Assembly (NCBI GenBank): GCA_021740025.1
Contig: JAIPAN010000067.1
Span: 1 to 6,556 of the forward strand
DNA length: 6,556 nucleotides
Source of the DNA: Sphingobacteriaceae bacterium
GTDB taxonomy: Bacteria; Bacteroidota; Bacteroidia; Sphingobacteriales; Sphingobacteriaceae
Reading direction: 5' to 3'
In this document: positions 1 to 6,556 of the stretch, in pieces
How the letters are laid out: each line of letters begins with the position of its first letter
How positions within the stretch are numbered: position 1 is the first letter of the stretch
Translations under genes and position numbers: made by a program
The notes under the pieces: generated by a model
Told to the model about the DNA's origin: nothing
The model's input: only the letters and a program-made list of their open reading frames with translations
Databases searched by the model: none

Positions 1-591
1 CATACGCAAATTGTACTGGTAAAAAATTACTTTGATATGGAAGTTTTGGGTTCTACCATTGACGATGCTGCTGGTGAGGCCTTTGATAAAACGGCTAAAA
101 TTTTAGGATTGCCCTACCCGGGTGGTCCCTTAGTTGATAAATATGCACAGACCGGAAACCCGCATGCATTTTCTTTTCCCGAACCTCAAATTTCCGACCT
201 TAACTTTAGTTTTAGTGGCTTAAAAACTTCCATTTTGTATTTTATAAACAAGGGTGTACAACAAAACTCTAATTTTATTCAAGAGCATTTAGAAGATATT
301 TGTGCAAGTGTACAAAACCGCATCATCACTATTTTGTTGGCTAAGCTTACAAAAGCTGCCAAGCTGAATGGCATTAGTCAAGTGGCCATTGCAGGTGGCG
401 TTTCTGCCAACTCGGGTTTGCGTAAAGCTTTGCAAGAACTTGCCGAGCAACAAAATTGGGAGATATTTATACCCAAATTTGAATATTGTACAGACAATGC
501 CGCCATGATTGGCATTGCTGGGTACTACAAATTTTTAGCCGCCGATTTTGTGGGGCAAGACGTTGCCCCATTGGCCCGAATGCCTATGTAA
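1..591 (+). CDS. tsaD: tRNA N6-threonylcarbamoyladenosine transferase TsaD, C-terminal part (5' end outside window)
   Basis: TsaD transfers the threonylcarbamoyl group from threonylcarbamoyl-AMP to A37 of tRNAs that read ANN codons. It works in the cytoplasm with TsaB and TsaE. The frame is open from base 1 and begins in the family motif HTQ, followed by DDAAGEAFDK and YPGGP. The ATG at 37 is therefore internal and not the start. Further family landmarks are FSFSGLKTS (about bases 205-231), the nucleotide-binding AGGVSAN (about 391-411) and CTDNAAM (487-507). The Asp of CTDNAAM (493-495) matches the C-terminal metal ligand of the family. There are 196 codons here against about 335-340 for the whole protein, so roughly the first 140 residues lie off the left edge. 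The gene ends in TAA just before a terminator shared with the convergent recA. Nothing looks broken, and identity is very secure. Confidence 0.96.
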   Translation, partial: HTQIVLVKNYFDMEVLGSTIDDAAGEAFDKTAKILGLPYPGGPLVDKYAQTGNPHAFSFPEPQISDLNFSFSGLKTSILYFINKGVQQNSNFIQEHLEDICASVQNRIITILLAKLTKAAKLNGISQVAIAGGVSANSGLRKALQELAEQQNWEIFIPKFEYCTDNAAMIGIAGYYKFLAADFVGQDVAPLARMPM

Positions 592-592
592 C

Positions 593-626
593 AAAAAAGC
601 CTCCAGTTTAATTGGAGGCTTTTTTT
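593..626. terminator. Bidirectional intrinsic terminator between convergent tsaD and recA
   Basis: A 7-bp stem, GCCTCCA (599-605) with TGGAGGC (613-619), closes a 7-base loop. Six A precede it (593-598) and seven T follow it (620-626), so the A and T tracts can extend the stem. Each strand therefore reads as a GC-rich hairpin followed by a U-run. It lies just after the tsaD stop and 16 bases past the recA stop, so it can end transcripts from both sides. The structure is read directly from the sequence; function is inferred from its form and position. Confidence 0.93.
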
Positions 627-642
627 AATCTTCAAGCTAAAC

Positions 643-1656
643 TTATTCAGGTTTAAACTCTAGTTTATCGCCAGTTACTACCTCTTTAATTTTTGCCTCT
701 AGTTCTTCCATTAATTCTGGGTTTTCTAATAAAAGCTGTTTTACAGCATCGCGGCCTTGGCCCAATTTGGTATCGCCATAGCTAAACCACGAACCTGCTT
801 TTTTAATAATTTCGAATTCAACGCCCAAATCAACCACTTCACCGGCTTTAGAAATACCTTCGCCAAACATGATATCGAATTCTGCAATTCTAAACGGTGG
901 GGCTACTTTATTTTTTACAATTTTAACTTTTACCCGGTTACCAGATACTTCATCGGTGTCTTTAATTTGAGAAATACGACGAATATCTAAACGTACAGAG
1001 GCATAAAATTTAAGTGCATTCCCTCCGGTGGTTGTTTCTGGATTGCCAAACATGATCCCAATTTTTTCACGCAATTGATTTATGAAGATGCAGCAGCATC
1101 CGGTTTTGGCAATGGTTCCGGTTAGTTTACGCAATGCTTGCGACATCAAACGTGCTTGTAAACCCATTTTAGAATCACCCATTTCGCCTTCAATTTCGGC
1201 TTTGGGTACCAAGGCGGCTACCGAATCGATAACAATAATATCTATAGCGCCCGAACGTATTAAATTGTCGGCAATTTCTAAGGCTTGTTCGCCATTATCA
1301 GGTTGAGCGATGAGTAAATTTTCTACATCAACACCTAATTTTTGGGCGTAATATTTATCAAAAGCATGTTCTGCATCAATAAATGCAGCAATGCCTCCTT
1401 TTTTCTGTGCTTCTGCAATAACATGAGTAGCTAGGGTAGTTTTACCAGACGATTCTGGTCCGTATATTTCAATTACACGACCTTTAGGTAAACCACCAAT
1501 ACCCAAGGCAATATCTAGTCCTAATGAACCTGTAGAGATAGATTCTAGTGGTTCCACGGCTTCATCGCCTAATTTCATTACCGCACCCTTACCGTACGAT
1601 TTTTCTAATTTATCTAAGGTTAGTTGTAAGGCTTTCAATTTGTCTGTATTGCTCAT
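643..1656 (-). CDS. recA: Recombinase RecA
   Basis: RecA is the ATP-dependent strand-exchange protein of homologous recombination. It forms filaments on single-stranded DNA and can act as co-protease in damage responses. The 337 residues cover the full family length (E. coli 353) with a shorter C-terminal tail. Visible motifs are Walker A GPESSGKT (66-73), the catalytic Glu in DAEHA (E96, same number as in E. coli), Walker B IIVIDS with D144, loop L1 around [10 protein letters not shown] (156-165), and loop L2 from INQLREKIG through [13 protein letters not shown] (192-217). The unusual TGCCC stretch (185-189) sits on the strand before L2 where E. coli has hydrophobic residues. The ATG at 1656 gives the standard N-terminus, and no Shine-Dalgarno sequence precedes it. 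It lies 72 bases after nth on the same strand, with its own -7-like element in the gap, so it may be transcribed both with nth and alone. Confidence 0.98.
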   Translation of the reverse strand: MSNTDKLKALQLTLDKLEKSYGKGAVMKLGDEAVEPLESISTGSLGLDIALGIGGLPKGRVIEIYGPESSGKTTLATHVIAEAQKKGGIAAFIDAEHAFDKYYAQKLGVDVENLLIAQPDNGEQALEIADNLIRSGAIDIIVIDSVAALVPKAEIEGEMGDSKMGLQARLMSQALRKLTGTIAKTGCCCIFINQLREKIGIMFGNPETTTGGNALKFYASVRLDIRRISQIKDTDEVSGNRVKVKIVKNKVAPPFRIAEFDIMFGEGISKAGEVVDLGVEFEIIKKAGSWFSYGDTKLGQGRDAVKQLLLENPELMEELEAKIKEVVTGDKLEFKPE

Positions 1657-1675
1657 AATTTTAGTTTATCGTTTT

Positions 1676-1683
1676 CAAATGTA
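1676..1683 (-). promoter_or_regulatory. Putative Bacteroidota -7 promoter element for recA
   Basis: On the minus strand these bases read TACATTTG, an exact match to the Bacteroidota housekeeping -7 consensus TAnnTTTG. The element lies 19 bases before the recA ATG, so the 5' leader would be only about 13 bases. No clear TTTG -33 box sits at the usual 19-21 base distance; a TTTTG occurs about 31 bases upstream, which is too far. The surrounding gap is very AT-rich, so a chance match is possible. No palindrome resembling a LexA box is present. Confidence 0.5.
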
Positions 1684-1728
1684 AATATAATTTATAAAAT
1701 GCTAAAAATTTTATCAAAATTATTTTTC

Positions 1729-2475
1729 TTATCTGCTCATTTTTTGCAGTATTCGGGCTGTTTTATTTATTTTTTTCTTTTTAGATGCCACTTTTTTTCG
1801 CTCGGCTGCCTTTTCTGCTTTTACAAGGGCTGTTGCCGTTTGTTGATGTGCATAATACTTGCACATCCAATTTAGCGGGCATTGCTCACATTTGGGCGTT
1901 CGGGCCAGGCAGGTATAGCGGCCATGTAAAATTAGCCAATGATGGGCTATGTGAATTTTATCGGTAGAAAGGTATTTGGTTAATTGTTTTTCTACCGCCA
2001 ATGGGGTTGTAGCTTTACTGGTAAGGCCCATACGATTTGCCACCCTAAATACGTGCGTATCTACGGCCATGGTGGGTGCCTGAAAAATTACCGATGCAAT
2101 TACATTGGCAGTTTTGCGGCCAACTCCGGGCATTTTTTGTAAATCAGTTACGCTTGAGGGCACTTCGCCTTTAAATTCGTTTACCAATATGGTGGCCATG
2201 CCAACCAAATGTTTGGCCTTATTGTTCGGGTAGCTTACACTCCGTATATACGAAAATACTTCATCGCTTGTACTTGCGGCCAATGCTTCTGGATTTGGGT
2301 AGCGCTCAAATAATTTAGGCGTAACTTGGTTGATACGCTTATCGGTACATTGTGCAGAAAGAATTACGGCCATAAGTAATTCAAAAGGATTACTATAGTG
2401 CAACTCTGTTTCTGCATTAGGTTGGTGTGTAGAAAAATAGTCAACAAAAACCCGATAGCGTTCTTTTTTAAGCAT
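1729..2475 (-). CDS. nth: Endonuclease III (base-excision DNA glycosylase/AP lyase)
   Basis: Nth removes oxidised pyrimidines and cleaves the abasic site by beta-elimination, starting base-excision repair. Counting from the ATG at 2475 (248 residues), the helix-hairpin-helix MPGVGRKTANV carries the catalytic Lys (K121), and AVDTH carries the catalytic Asp (D139), 18 residues later as in E. coli. The iron-sulfur cluster ligands are complete: C189-X6-C196-X2-C199-X5-C205. E. coli Nth ends soon after the cluster, but here about 40 further residues follow, rich in Lys and Ala and including a KKKK run, which could bind nucleic acid nonspecifically. The frame is open to a TTG at 2481, two codons earlier; I chose the ATG because it begins MLKKERYR, like relatives. 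The start lies 28 bases after the small ORF's stop, suggesting co-transcription with it and the sigma gene. Confidence 0.95.
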   Translation of the reverse strand: MLKKERYRVFVDYFSTHQPNAETELHYSNPFELLMAVILSAQCTDKRINQVTPKLFERYPNPEALAASTSDEVFSYIRSVSYPNNKAKHLVGMATILVNEFKGEVPSSVTDLQKMPGVGRKTANVIASVIFQAPTMAVDTHVFRVANRMGLTSKATTPLAVEKQLTKYLSTDKIHIAHHWLILHGRYTCLARTPKCEQCPLNWMCKYYAHQQTATALVKAEKAAERKKVASKKKKINKTARILQKMSR

Positions 2476-2503
2476 GCTCAAATATAAGAACCCAAGCGCT
2501 ATT

Positions 2504-2695
2504 TTATAATAGTTCTGTGTAGGCCATTATTGTGCATAGTACATCTTCCGAAGGCTCCCGTAGTAATTTATCTAGGCGGGGTTTTAAAGCTTTTAGCAAT
2601 AACTGATCTTCGACGGCCAGTAAATGCCCGTCTGTTACTTCTAAATAATTTGTACAAATGCTGTGTTTGGTTTGGTGTGTTTGAAACTTGTTCAT
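2504..2695 (-). CDS. Small protein of unknown function (63 residues) downstream of the sigma factor gene
   Basis: I do not recognise this protein. From the ATG at 2695 it has 63 residues, no signal peptide, no membrane segment and no metal-binding cluster (two isolated Cys). The first third is polar with several His, Gln and Thr. The rest looks helical and amphipathic, with VEDQLLLKALKPRLDKLL (28-45), then a REPSEDVL turn and a hydrophobic end IMAYTELL. That ending vaguely resembles small Bacteroidota proteins I recall near regulators, but this is only an impression. In-frame TTG (2716) and GTG (2713) codons would add 7 or 6 residues; ATG is preferred. It lies 60 bases after the sigma gene and 28 before nth on the same strand, fitting an operon member. 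It is too short for a typical anti-sigma factor and has no transmembrane helix. It could also be spurious. The ATG sits in a hairpin loop (separate entry). Confidence 0.55.
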   Translation of the reverse strand: MNKFQTHQTKHSICTNYLEVTDGHLLAVEDQLLLKALKPRLDKLLREPSEDVLCTIMAYTELL

Positions 2696-2718
2696 GATTA
2701 TATGTTTCCACACCAAAC
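2670..2718 (-). promoter_or_regulatory. Inverted repeat / predicted mRNA hairpin holding the small ORF's start codon in its loop
   Basis: Read on the minus strand, GTTTGGTGTG (2718-2709) and GAAAC (2708-2704) are followed by a 16-base loop (2703-2688) containing the ATG at 2695-2693. Then come GTTTC (2687-2683), a 3-base AAA bulge (2682-2680) and CACACCAAAC (2679-2670). This gives 15 perfect base pairs interrupted only by the bulge. A further 4 bp (GCTG 2723-2720 with CAGC 2663-2660) could form beyond an internal loop. No U-run follows, so it is not an intrinsic terminator. It could act as an RNA switch on initiation, an RNA-processing site between the sigma gene and the small ORF, or a DNA operator. 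Pairing is read from the sequence; any function is inference. Confidence 0.5.
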
Positions 2719-2755
2719 GCAGCCTAGTATCTGTTTAGTATACCGATTGTATTTT

Positions 2756-3349
2756 TTATTTATTTACTAAAACTGGGCTAACCATCATTTTTCGCAAATT
2801 GTTAAGTGCATAGCGCATTCTTCCTAAAGCTGTATTAATGCTCACGCCGGTTATATCTGCAATTTCCTTAAAACTCAAATCACCATAATGGCGCATAATT
2901 AATACTTCTTTTTGTTCGGTAGGCAATAGTTGAATCATGCGTTTTAAATCCTGATGACTTTGCTCACGAATCATCATGTTTTCTAATGGTTCGTCATAAA
3001 ATTGTATCACATCGAAAATATCAAAGCCATCTACGTTGGTAATAACTGGGTTGCGTTTCTGTTTCCGGAAATAATCAATTACCAAATTGTGGGCAATGCG
3101 TATAACCCAGGGTAAAAATTTACCTTCTTCGTTGTATTTGCCAGCTTGTAGGGTATGAATTACTTTAATAAAGGTTTCTTGGAAAATATCTTCTGCCAAA
3201 TAGCTATCTTTTACCAATAAATAGATGGAAGTGTATATCTTAGATTTATGTCTAGCAATTAAAACTTCTAAGCAAGGTTGATAACCGCTGATAAACTCAT
3301 GTATTAATTCTTGATCAGTAAGGGTCTGAAGATTTTTGTGAGTGTTCAT
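2756..3349 (-). CDS. RNA polymerase sigma-70 factor, ECF subfamily
   Basis: This is an alternative sigma factor with the two conserved ECF domains. Counting from the ATG at 3349 (197 residues), region 2 spans about 23-97, with the core-binding stretch AEDIFQETFIKV (52-63) and the -10 recognition helix ending in WVIRIAHNLVIDYFRK. Region 4 spans about 135-187, with LLPTEQKEVLIMRH and a helix-turn-helix FKEIADITGVSINTALGRMR. The linker between them (about 98-134) is long and acidic. No membrane anchor or extra C-terminal sensor domain is present. The frame stays open upstream to a TTG at 3415, which would add 22 residues; the ATG fits the family start better. No anti-sigma gene is evident next to it: the following gene is a 63-residue ORF, then nth. 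It is divergent from uvrA. Which promoters it controls cannot be read from this window. Confidence 0.93.
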   Translation of the reverse strand: MNTHKNLQTLTDQELIHEFISGYQPCLEVLIARHKSKIYTSIYLLVKDSYLAEDIFQETFIKVIHTLQAGKYNEEGKFLPWVIRIAHNLVIDYFRKQKRNPVITNVDGFDIFDVIQFYDEPLENMMIREQSHQDLKRMIQLLPTEQKEVLIMRHYGDLSFKEIADITGVSINTALGRMRYALNNLRKMMVSPVLVNK

Positions 3350-3524
3350 AGGAATTTGTTTTTTGATGGTTGGTAAATAAATTGATTCATTTATGCCTAT
3401 ACTTTCTTGAAACAAGGGGCGTTTAAATCCAAGGCTTTAAGAAAATATTCATACCAATATCAAATAAAAGAGAGGGTAGATGCTAGATAGAACCGACGTA
3501 TGGCGTATTTTAGTGGACGAAATG

Positions 3525-3532
3525 CAAAACTA
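3525..3532 (-). promoter_or_regulatory. Possible -7 promoter element for the sigma factor gene
   Basis: The minus strand reads TAGTTTTG here, matching TAnnTTTG. It lies 175 bases before the sigma gene ATG, so it would imply a leader of roughly 170 bases. No TTTG box is seen at the expected upstream distance. An 8-base motif with two free positions can occur by chance in a spacer of this size, so this is weak. It is listed because no better candidate was seen closer to the gene. Confidence 0.25.
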
Positions 3533-3559
3533 GCCGACGAACGGTTTTCAGCTTTTTAA

Positions 3560-3567
3560 TATTTTTG
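3560..3567 (+). promoter_or_regulatory. Possible Bacteroidota -7 promoter element for uvrA
   Basis: TATTTTTG fits the TAnnTTTG consensus and ends 17 bases before the uvrA ATG, implying a leader of about 12 bases, much like the arrangement at recA. A -33 TTTG is not visible 19-21 bases upstream. The region is T-rich, which raises the chance of a random match. No Shine-Dalgarno sequence precedes the ATG, as is common in this phylum. Confidence 0.4.
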
Positions 3568-3584
3568 TCTTTTAAGCCTTATAC

Positions 3585-6383
3585 ATGACCAAGCCCCAGC
3601 CAAACGATCCAAAAAATTTTATTTTAATTAAAGGGGCACGTGTACACAACCTAAAAAACATCGATGTAAGCATTCCAAAAAATAAATTGGTAGTTATAAC
3701 CGGAATGTCTGGTTCTGGAAAGTCATCTTTGGCATTTGACACCTTATATGCCGAAGGACAACGGAGGTATGTAGAGAGTTTATCTTCCTACGCCCGCCAG
3801 TTTATGGGCCGCATGAACAAGCCCGAAGTAGACGATATTAAAGGCATTGCTCCGGCTATAGCCATTGAACAAAAAGTAATAAGTAGTAATCCACGATCAA
3901 CGGTGGGTACCTCTACCGAGATATACGATTACCTAAAACTCCTATTTTCTAGAATTGGGAAAACCATTTCGCCCATTTCGGGTGCTGTGGTAAAAAAAGA
4001 TACTGTAAGCGATGTGGTTAATTTTTGCGCCGCACAAGCCGAAGGAACTGCACTTACCATTTTGTGCCCATTGTTTCCACACAATCAGCGAAGCGTAAAA
4101 GAAGAATTATCGGTATTGCTCCAAAAAGGGTTTTTAAGGGTAATCTATCACGATAAATTAGTGAAGATAGAAGACCTTTTGGCCGATAAAAGCCTTGCTG
4201 CTACCCAAACGTTACATAAGCGGGAGCTTCTCATTGTAATCGATCGAGTATCGATGAACGCCGAGGAAGAAACCCTGAGCCGCATAGCCGATTCGGCACA
4301 AACTGCTTTTTTTGAAGGCAAAGGCGAATGTTTGGTAGAGCTGGCGGGTGCCAAACACCCATTTTGCGATCGCTTTGAATTGGATAACCTCGTTTTTGAA
4401 GAGCCTAGTCCCAATTTTTTCAGTTTTAACAATCCGTATGGCGCTTGTAAACGCTGCGAAGGCTATGGTAAAATAATGGGTATTGACGAAGATTTGGTTA
4501 TTCCCGACAAAAGCAAATCGGTTTACGAAGGCGCCATTGCACCTTGGAGAGGCGAAAAAATGAAGGAATGGGCCGATTACCTTATAAAAAATGCCTTGGC
4601 ATTCGATTTCCCTATACACCGCCCCATTGCGCAATTAACCGAAGATCAACGCAAGCTTTTATGGACAGGAAACTCTTATTTTAAAGGATTAAACGAATTC
4701 TTCGCTTATTTAGAAGAGCAAACCTATAAAATTCAATACCGGGTTATGCTATCCCGTTATCGCGGTAAAACCAATTGCCCCGATTGTAAGGGCACCCGCT
4801 TACGCCCCGATGCGGCGTATGTGAAAATTGCCGAAAAATCTATAACCGATTTGGTTTTGTTGCCTTTAGATAAAGCCTTGGATTTTTTTAGAGGTTTAAA
4901 ATTAAGCGGCAACGACGAAAAAATTGCGAAACGTTTATTACTAGAAATCACCAATCGCCTGCAGTTTTTAACCGACGTGGGTTTGGGTTATCTCACTTTA
5001 AACCGCTTATCAAATACCCTTTCGGGTGGAGAATCGCAACGCATTAATTTAGCAACCTCTTTGGGTAGTTCTTTGGTAGGTTCTATTTATGTATTAGACG
5101 AACCAAGTATTGGCTTACACCCTAGAGATACGCACCGTTTAATTGGCGTTTTACAATCTTTGCGCAACGTGGGCAATACCGTGTTGGTAGTAGAACACGA
5201 AGAGGAAATAATGAAAGCCGCCGATTATTTAATAGATATTGGTCCTTTTGCCGGTATAAATGGCGGTGAATTGGTATTTAGTGGCACCTATGATGAGATT
5301 TTAACAGATGAACAAAGCCTAACCGGCAAGTATTTAAGTGGAAAAGAGGCTATTGAAGTACCTAAAATCCGCAGAAAATGGTCGGATTACATTGAGGTAA
5401 AAGGTGCTCGAGAAAACAATCTCAAAAACATCGATGTAAAATTCCCGCTGCATACCCTTACCGTAGTTTCAGGCGTTTCCGGATCTGGGAAAACATCTCT
5501 AGTAAAACGTATTTTATTGCCTGCCCTGCAAAAAGCTATTGGCAATTATAATGGCGAACAAACCGGTGTATACGATAGTTTAGAGGGCGATGTAAGCCAA
5601 ATTCATCAGGTAGAAATGGTCGATCAAAATCCCATTGGCCGTTCTTCCCGCTCTAACCCGGTTACCTATGTAAAAGCTTGGGACGAAATAAGAGCCTTAT
5701 TGGCTAGCCAGCCAGCAGCCAAAGCCGCCGGCCTAAAACCTTCTGTATTTTCATTTAATGTAGAAGGTGGCCGCTGCGATGTGTGCCAAGGCGAAGGCGA
5801 AGTGAAAGTAGAGATGCAGTTTATGGCCGATTTGTTTTTGCCTTGCGAAGCATGCGATGGCAAACGCTTTAAACAACATGTATTAGACATCAGCTATCGC
5901 GATAAAAACGTATCCGAAATATTAGGTATGGATGTAGATGAAGCGCTTGCTTTTTTTGCCGATGAACCCAAGATTGTTGCCCGCTTACAGCCTTTGGTTG
6001 ATGTAGGTTTGGGTTATGTGCATTTGGGTCAATCATCCAATACCCTATCTGGTGGCGAAGCCCAACGCATTAAATTGGCTTCTTTCTTGGTAAAAGGAAA
6101 TCAATCTAAACAAACCTTATTTATTTTTGACGAACCCACCACTGGTTTGCATTTCCACGATATTAAAAAACTCCTCAAATCGTTTGAAGCGCTTATTAAC
6201 CAAGGCAATTCTATTTTGGTAATTGAACACAACGTAGAAGTTATTAAATCTGCCGATTGGGTCATAGATATTGGCCCAGAAGGTGGTGATGCCGGCGGAA
6301 ATGTAGTGTTCGAAGGCCTTCCCGAAGACTTGCCAAAACAAGCCAATTCGTACACGGGCCAATTTCTGAAAGGCCGCTTGTAG
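3585..6383 (+). CDS. uvrA: Excinuclease ABC subunit A
   Basis: UvrA is the damage-sensing ATPase of nucleotide excision repair; its dimer loads UvrB on lesions before UvrC cuts. The 932 residues match the family length (E. coli 940). Two ABC modules are complete: Walker [10 protein letters not shown] (40-48), signature LSGGESQR (479-486) and Walker B YVLDEPS (502-508); then GVSGSGKTS (630-638), LSGGEAQR (821-828) and FIFDEPT (846-852). The C-terminal zinc finger has C731-X2-C734-X19-C754-X2-C757. In the first zinc module the leading Cys is replaced by His (H258-X2-C261, then C288-X2-C291). A CPDC pair lies at 398-401. The halves reflect an old internal duplication; a 16-base identical stretch survives at 3654-3669 and 5424-5439 (both encode LKNIDV). 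It is divergent from the sigma gene, and no hairpin terminator follows before the next gene, 49 bases on. Confidence 0.97.
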   Translation: MTKPQPNDPKNFILIKGARVHNLKNIDVSIPKNKLVVITGMSGSGKSSLAFDTLYAEGQRRYVESLSSYARQFMGRMNKPEVDDIKGIAPAIAIEQKVISSNPRSTVGTSTEIYDYLKLLFSRIGKTISPISGAVVKKDTVSDVVNFCAAQAEGTALTILCPLFPHNQRSVKEELSVLLQKGFLRVIYHDKLVKIEDLLADKSLAATQTLHKRELLIVIDRVSMNAEEETLSRIADSAQTAFFEGKGECLVELAGAKHPFCDRFELDNLVFEEPSPNFFSFNNPYGACKRCEGYGKIMGIDEDLVIPDKSKSVYEGAIAPWRGEKMKEWADYLIKNALAFDFPIHRPIAQLTEDQRKLLWTGNSYFKGLNEFFAYLEEQTYKIQYRVMLSRYRGKTNCPDCKGTRLRPDAAYVKIAEKSITDLVLLPLDKALDFFRGLKLSGNDEKIAKRLLLEITNRLQFLTDVGLGYLTLNRLSNTLSGGESQRINLATSLGSSLVGSIYVLDEPSIGLHPRDTHRLIGVLQSLRNVGNTVLVVEHEEEIMKAADYLIDIGPFAGINGGELVFSGTYDEILTDEQSLTGKYLSGKEAIEVPKIRRKWSDYIEVKGARENNLKNIDVKFPLHTLTVVSGVSGSGKTSLVKRILLPALQKAIGNYNGEQTGVYDSLEGDVSQIHQVEMVDQNPIGRSSRSNPVTYVKAWDEIRALLASQPAAKAAGLKPSVFSFNVEGGRCDVCQGEGEVKVEMQFMADLFLPCEACDGKRFKQHVLDISYRDKNVSEILGMDVDEALAFFADEPKIVARLQPLVDVGLGYVHLGQSSNTLSGGEAQRIKLASFLVKGNQSKQTLFIFDEPTTGLHFHDIKKLLKSFEALINQGNSILVIEHNVEVIKSADWVIDIGPEGGDAGGNVVFEGLPEDLPKQANSYTGQFLKGRL

Positions 6384-6432
6384 GCCAATCCATTCACTAA
6401 GAATTAGTATTTTAGCGCTACAATAACAATTT

Positions 6433-6556
6433 ATGCTCCTACTAACCTTTTTTATTGGGCTACTCATCAACTCCATTGGTTATGTCCCCCCAGGGAATAT
6501 AAACCTCAGCGTAGCCCAACTGACGGTAAATAAGGGCATTAAACAGGCTTGGCACT
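6433..6556 (+). CDS. LysE-family membrane transporter, N-terminal part (3' end outside window)
   Basis: Only the first 41 codons are present. They begin with a hydrophobic segment (MLLLTFFIGLLINSIGYV) that would form the first transmembrane helix, followed at once by PPGNINLSV. A Pro-Pro-Gly or Pro-Gly-Pro motif after the first helix is typical of LysE-type amino-acid exporters, and the PPGNIN form is one I associate with Bacteroidota members. Substrate cannot be inferred from this fragment. The ATG at 6433 follows uvrA by 49 bases on the same strand with no hairpin terminator between them, so read-through from uvrA is possible. A one-mismatch -7-like TATTTTAG lies at 6408-6415 but has no -33 partner. 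The family call rests on the short motif and hydrophobicity only. Confidence 0.7.
   Translation, partial: MLLLTFFIGLLINSIGYVPPGNINLSVAQLTVNKGIKQAWH

Noticed and set aside
757..1306. Plus-strand open frames opposite recA.
   Set aside because: recA is certain on the other strand and these frames have no family features.
2648..2659. A perfect 12-base palindrome, ATTTGTACAAAT, inside the small ORF.
   Set aside because: One or two such palindromes are expected by chance in a window of this size, and it sits in coding sequence with no partner copy.
3347..3415. TTG at 3413-3415 as the sigma factor start.
   Set aside because: The ATG at 3349 gives the usual family N-terminus, and the extra 22 residues show no ECF feature. 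It is kept only as a possibility in the spacer finding.
4366..4375. GCGATCGC, the core of the cyanobacterial HIP1 repeat, within uvrA.
   Set aside because: I noticed only this single copy, in coding sequence, and everything else points to Bacteroidota.
4148..4634. Two overlapping minus-strand open frames inside uvrA (about 94 and 140 codons).
   Set aside because: They are antisense to a complete, well-conserved uvrA. Their translations show low-complexity composition mirrored from the sense codons and no recognisable domain.
6408..6415. TATTTTAG as a promoter for the transporter gene.
   Set aside because: It has one mismatch to TAnnTTTG and no -33 box at a suitable distance; too weak to list as a feature.
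6413..6420. Palindrome TAGCGCTA between uvrA and the transporter gene, considered as an operator or terminator.
   Set aside because: It is only 8 bases with no loop and no following T-run, so it is most likely chance.
6101..6476. Minus-strand open frames (98 and 119 codons) across the uvrA 3' end and the start of the transporter gene.
   Set aside because: They overlap two credible plus-strand genes, have no recognisable motif and look like complement-strand shadows.

Overview
This 6,556-base window looks like chromosomal DNA from a member of the Bacteroidota, most like the Sphingobacteriales or Cytophagales. The support is a moderately AT-rich sequence, gene starts without Shine-Dalgarno sequences, promoter elements of the Bacteroidota form TAnnTTTG, and protein sequences typical of that phylum. 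This placement rests on family knowledge and inspection, not on a database search.

Layout, left to right. The 3' part of tsaD (tRNA t6A synthesis) enters from the left edge and runs rightward to base 591. It converges on recA, and the two genes share one compact bidirectional terminator at 593-626. A leftward block follows, listed here in transcription order: an ECF-type sigma-70 factor (3349 to 2756), an unrecognised 63-residue ORF (2695 to 2504), nth (endonuclease III, 2475 to 1729) and recA (1656 to 643). A 235-base divergent spacer separates the sigma gene from uvrA, which runs rightward from 3585 to 6383 and is complete. The right edge holds the first 41 codons of a LysE-type membrane transporter gene.

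Three DNA-repair pathways meet here: base excision (Nth), homologous recombination and damage response (RecA), and nucleotide excision (UvrA). They sit around a sigma factor gene that is divergent from uvrA and upstream of nth and recA. Co-regulation by that sigma factor is possible, but it is inference only. No CTGT-N8-ACAG type LexA operator was seen at recA or uvrA.

Most of the window is ordinary housekeeping sequence. The least explained part is the small ORF between the sigma gene and nth. Its ATG lies in the loop of a well-formed inverted repeat (10 bp plus 5 bp with a 3-base bulge), which could control translation. No tRNA, rRNA, CRISPR array, insertion sequence or prophage gene was seen, and no stretch over 300 bases lacks a gene.
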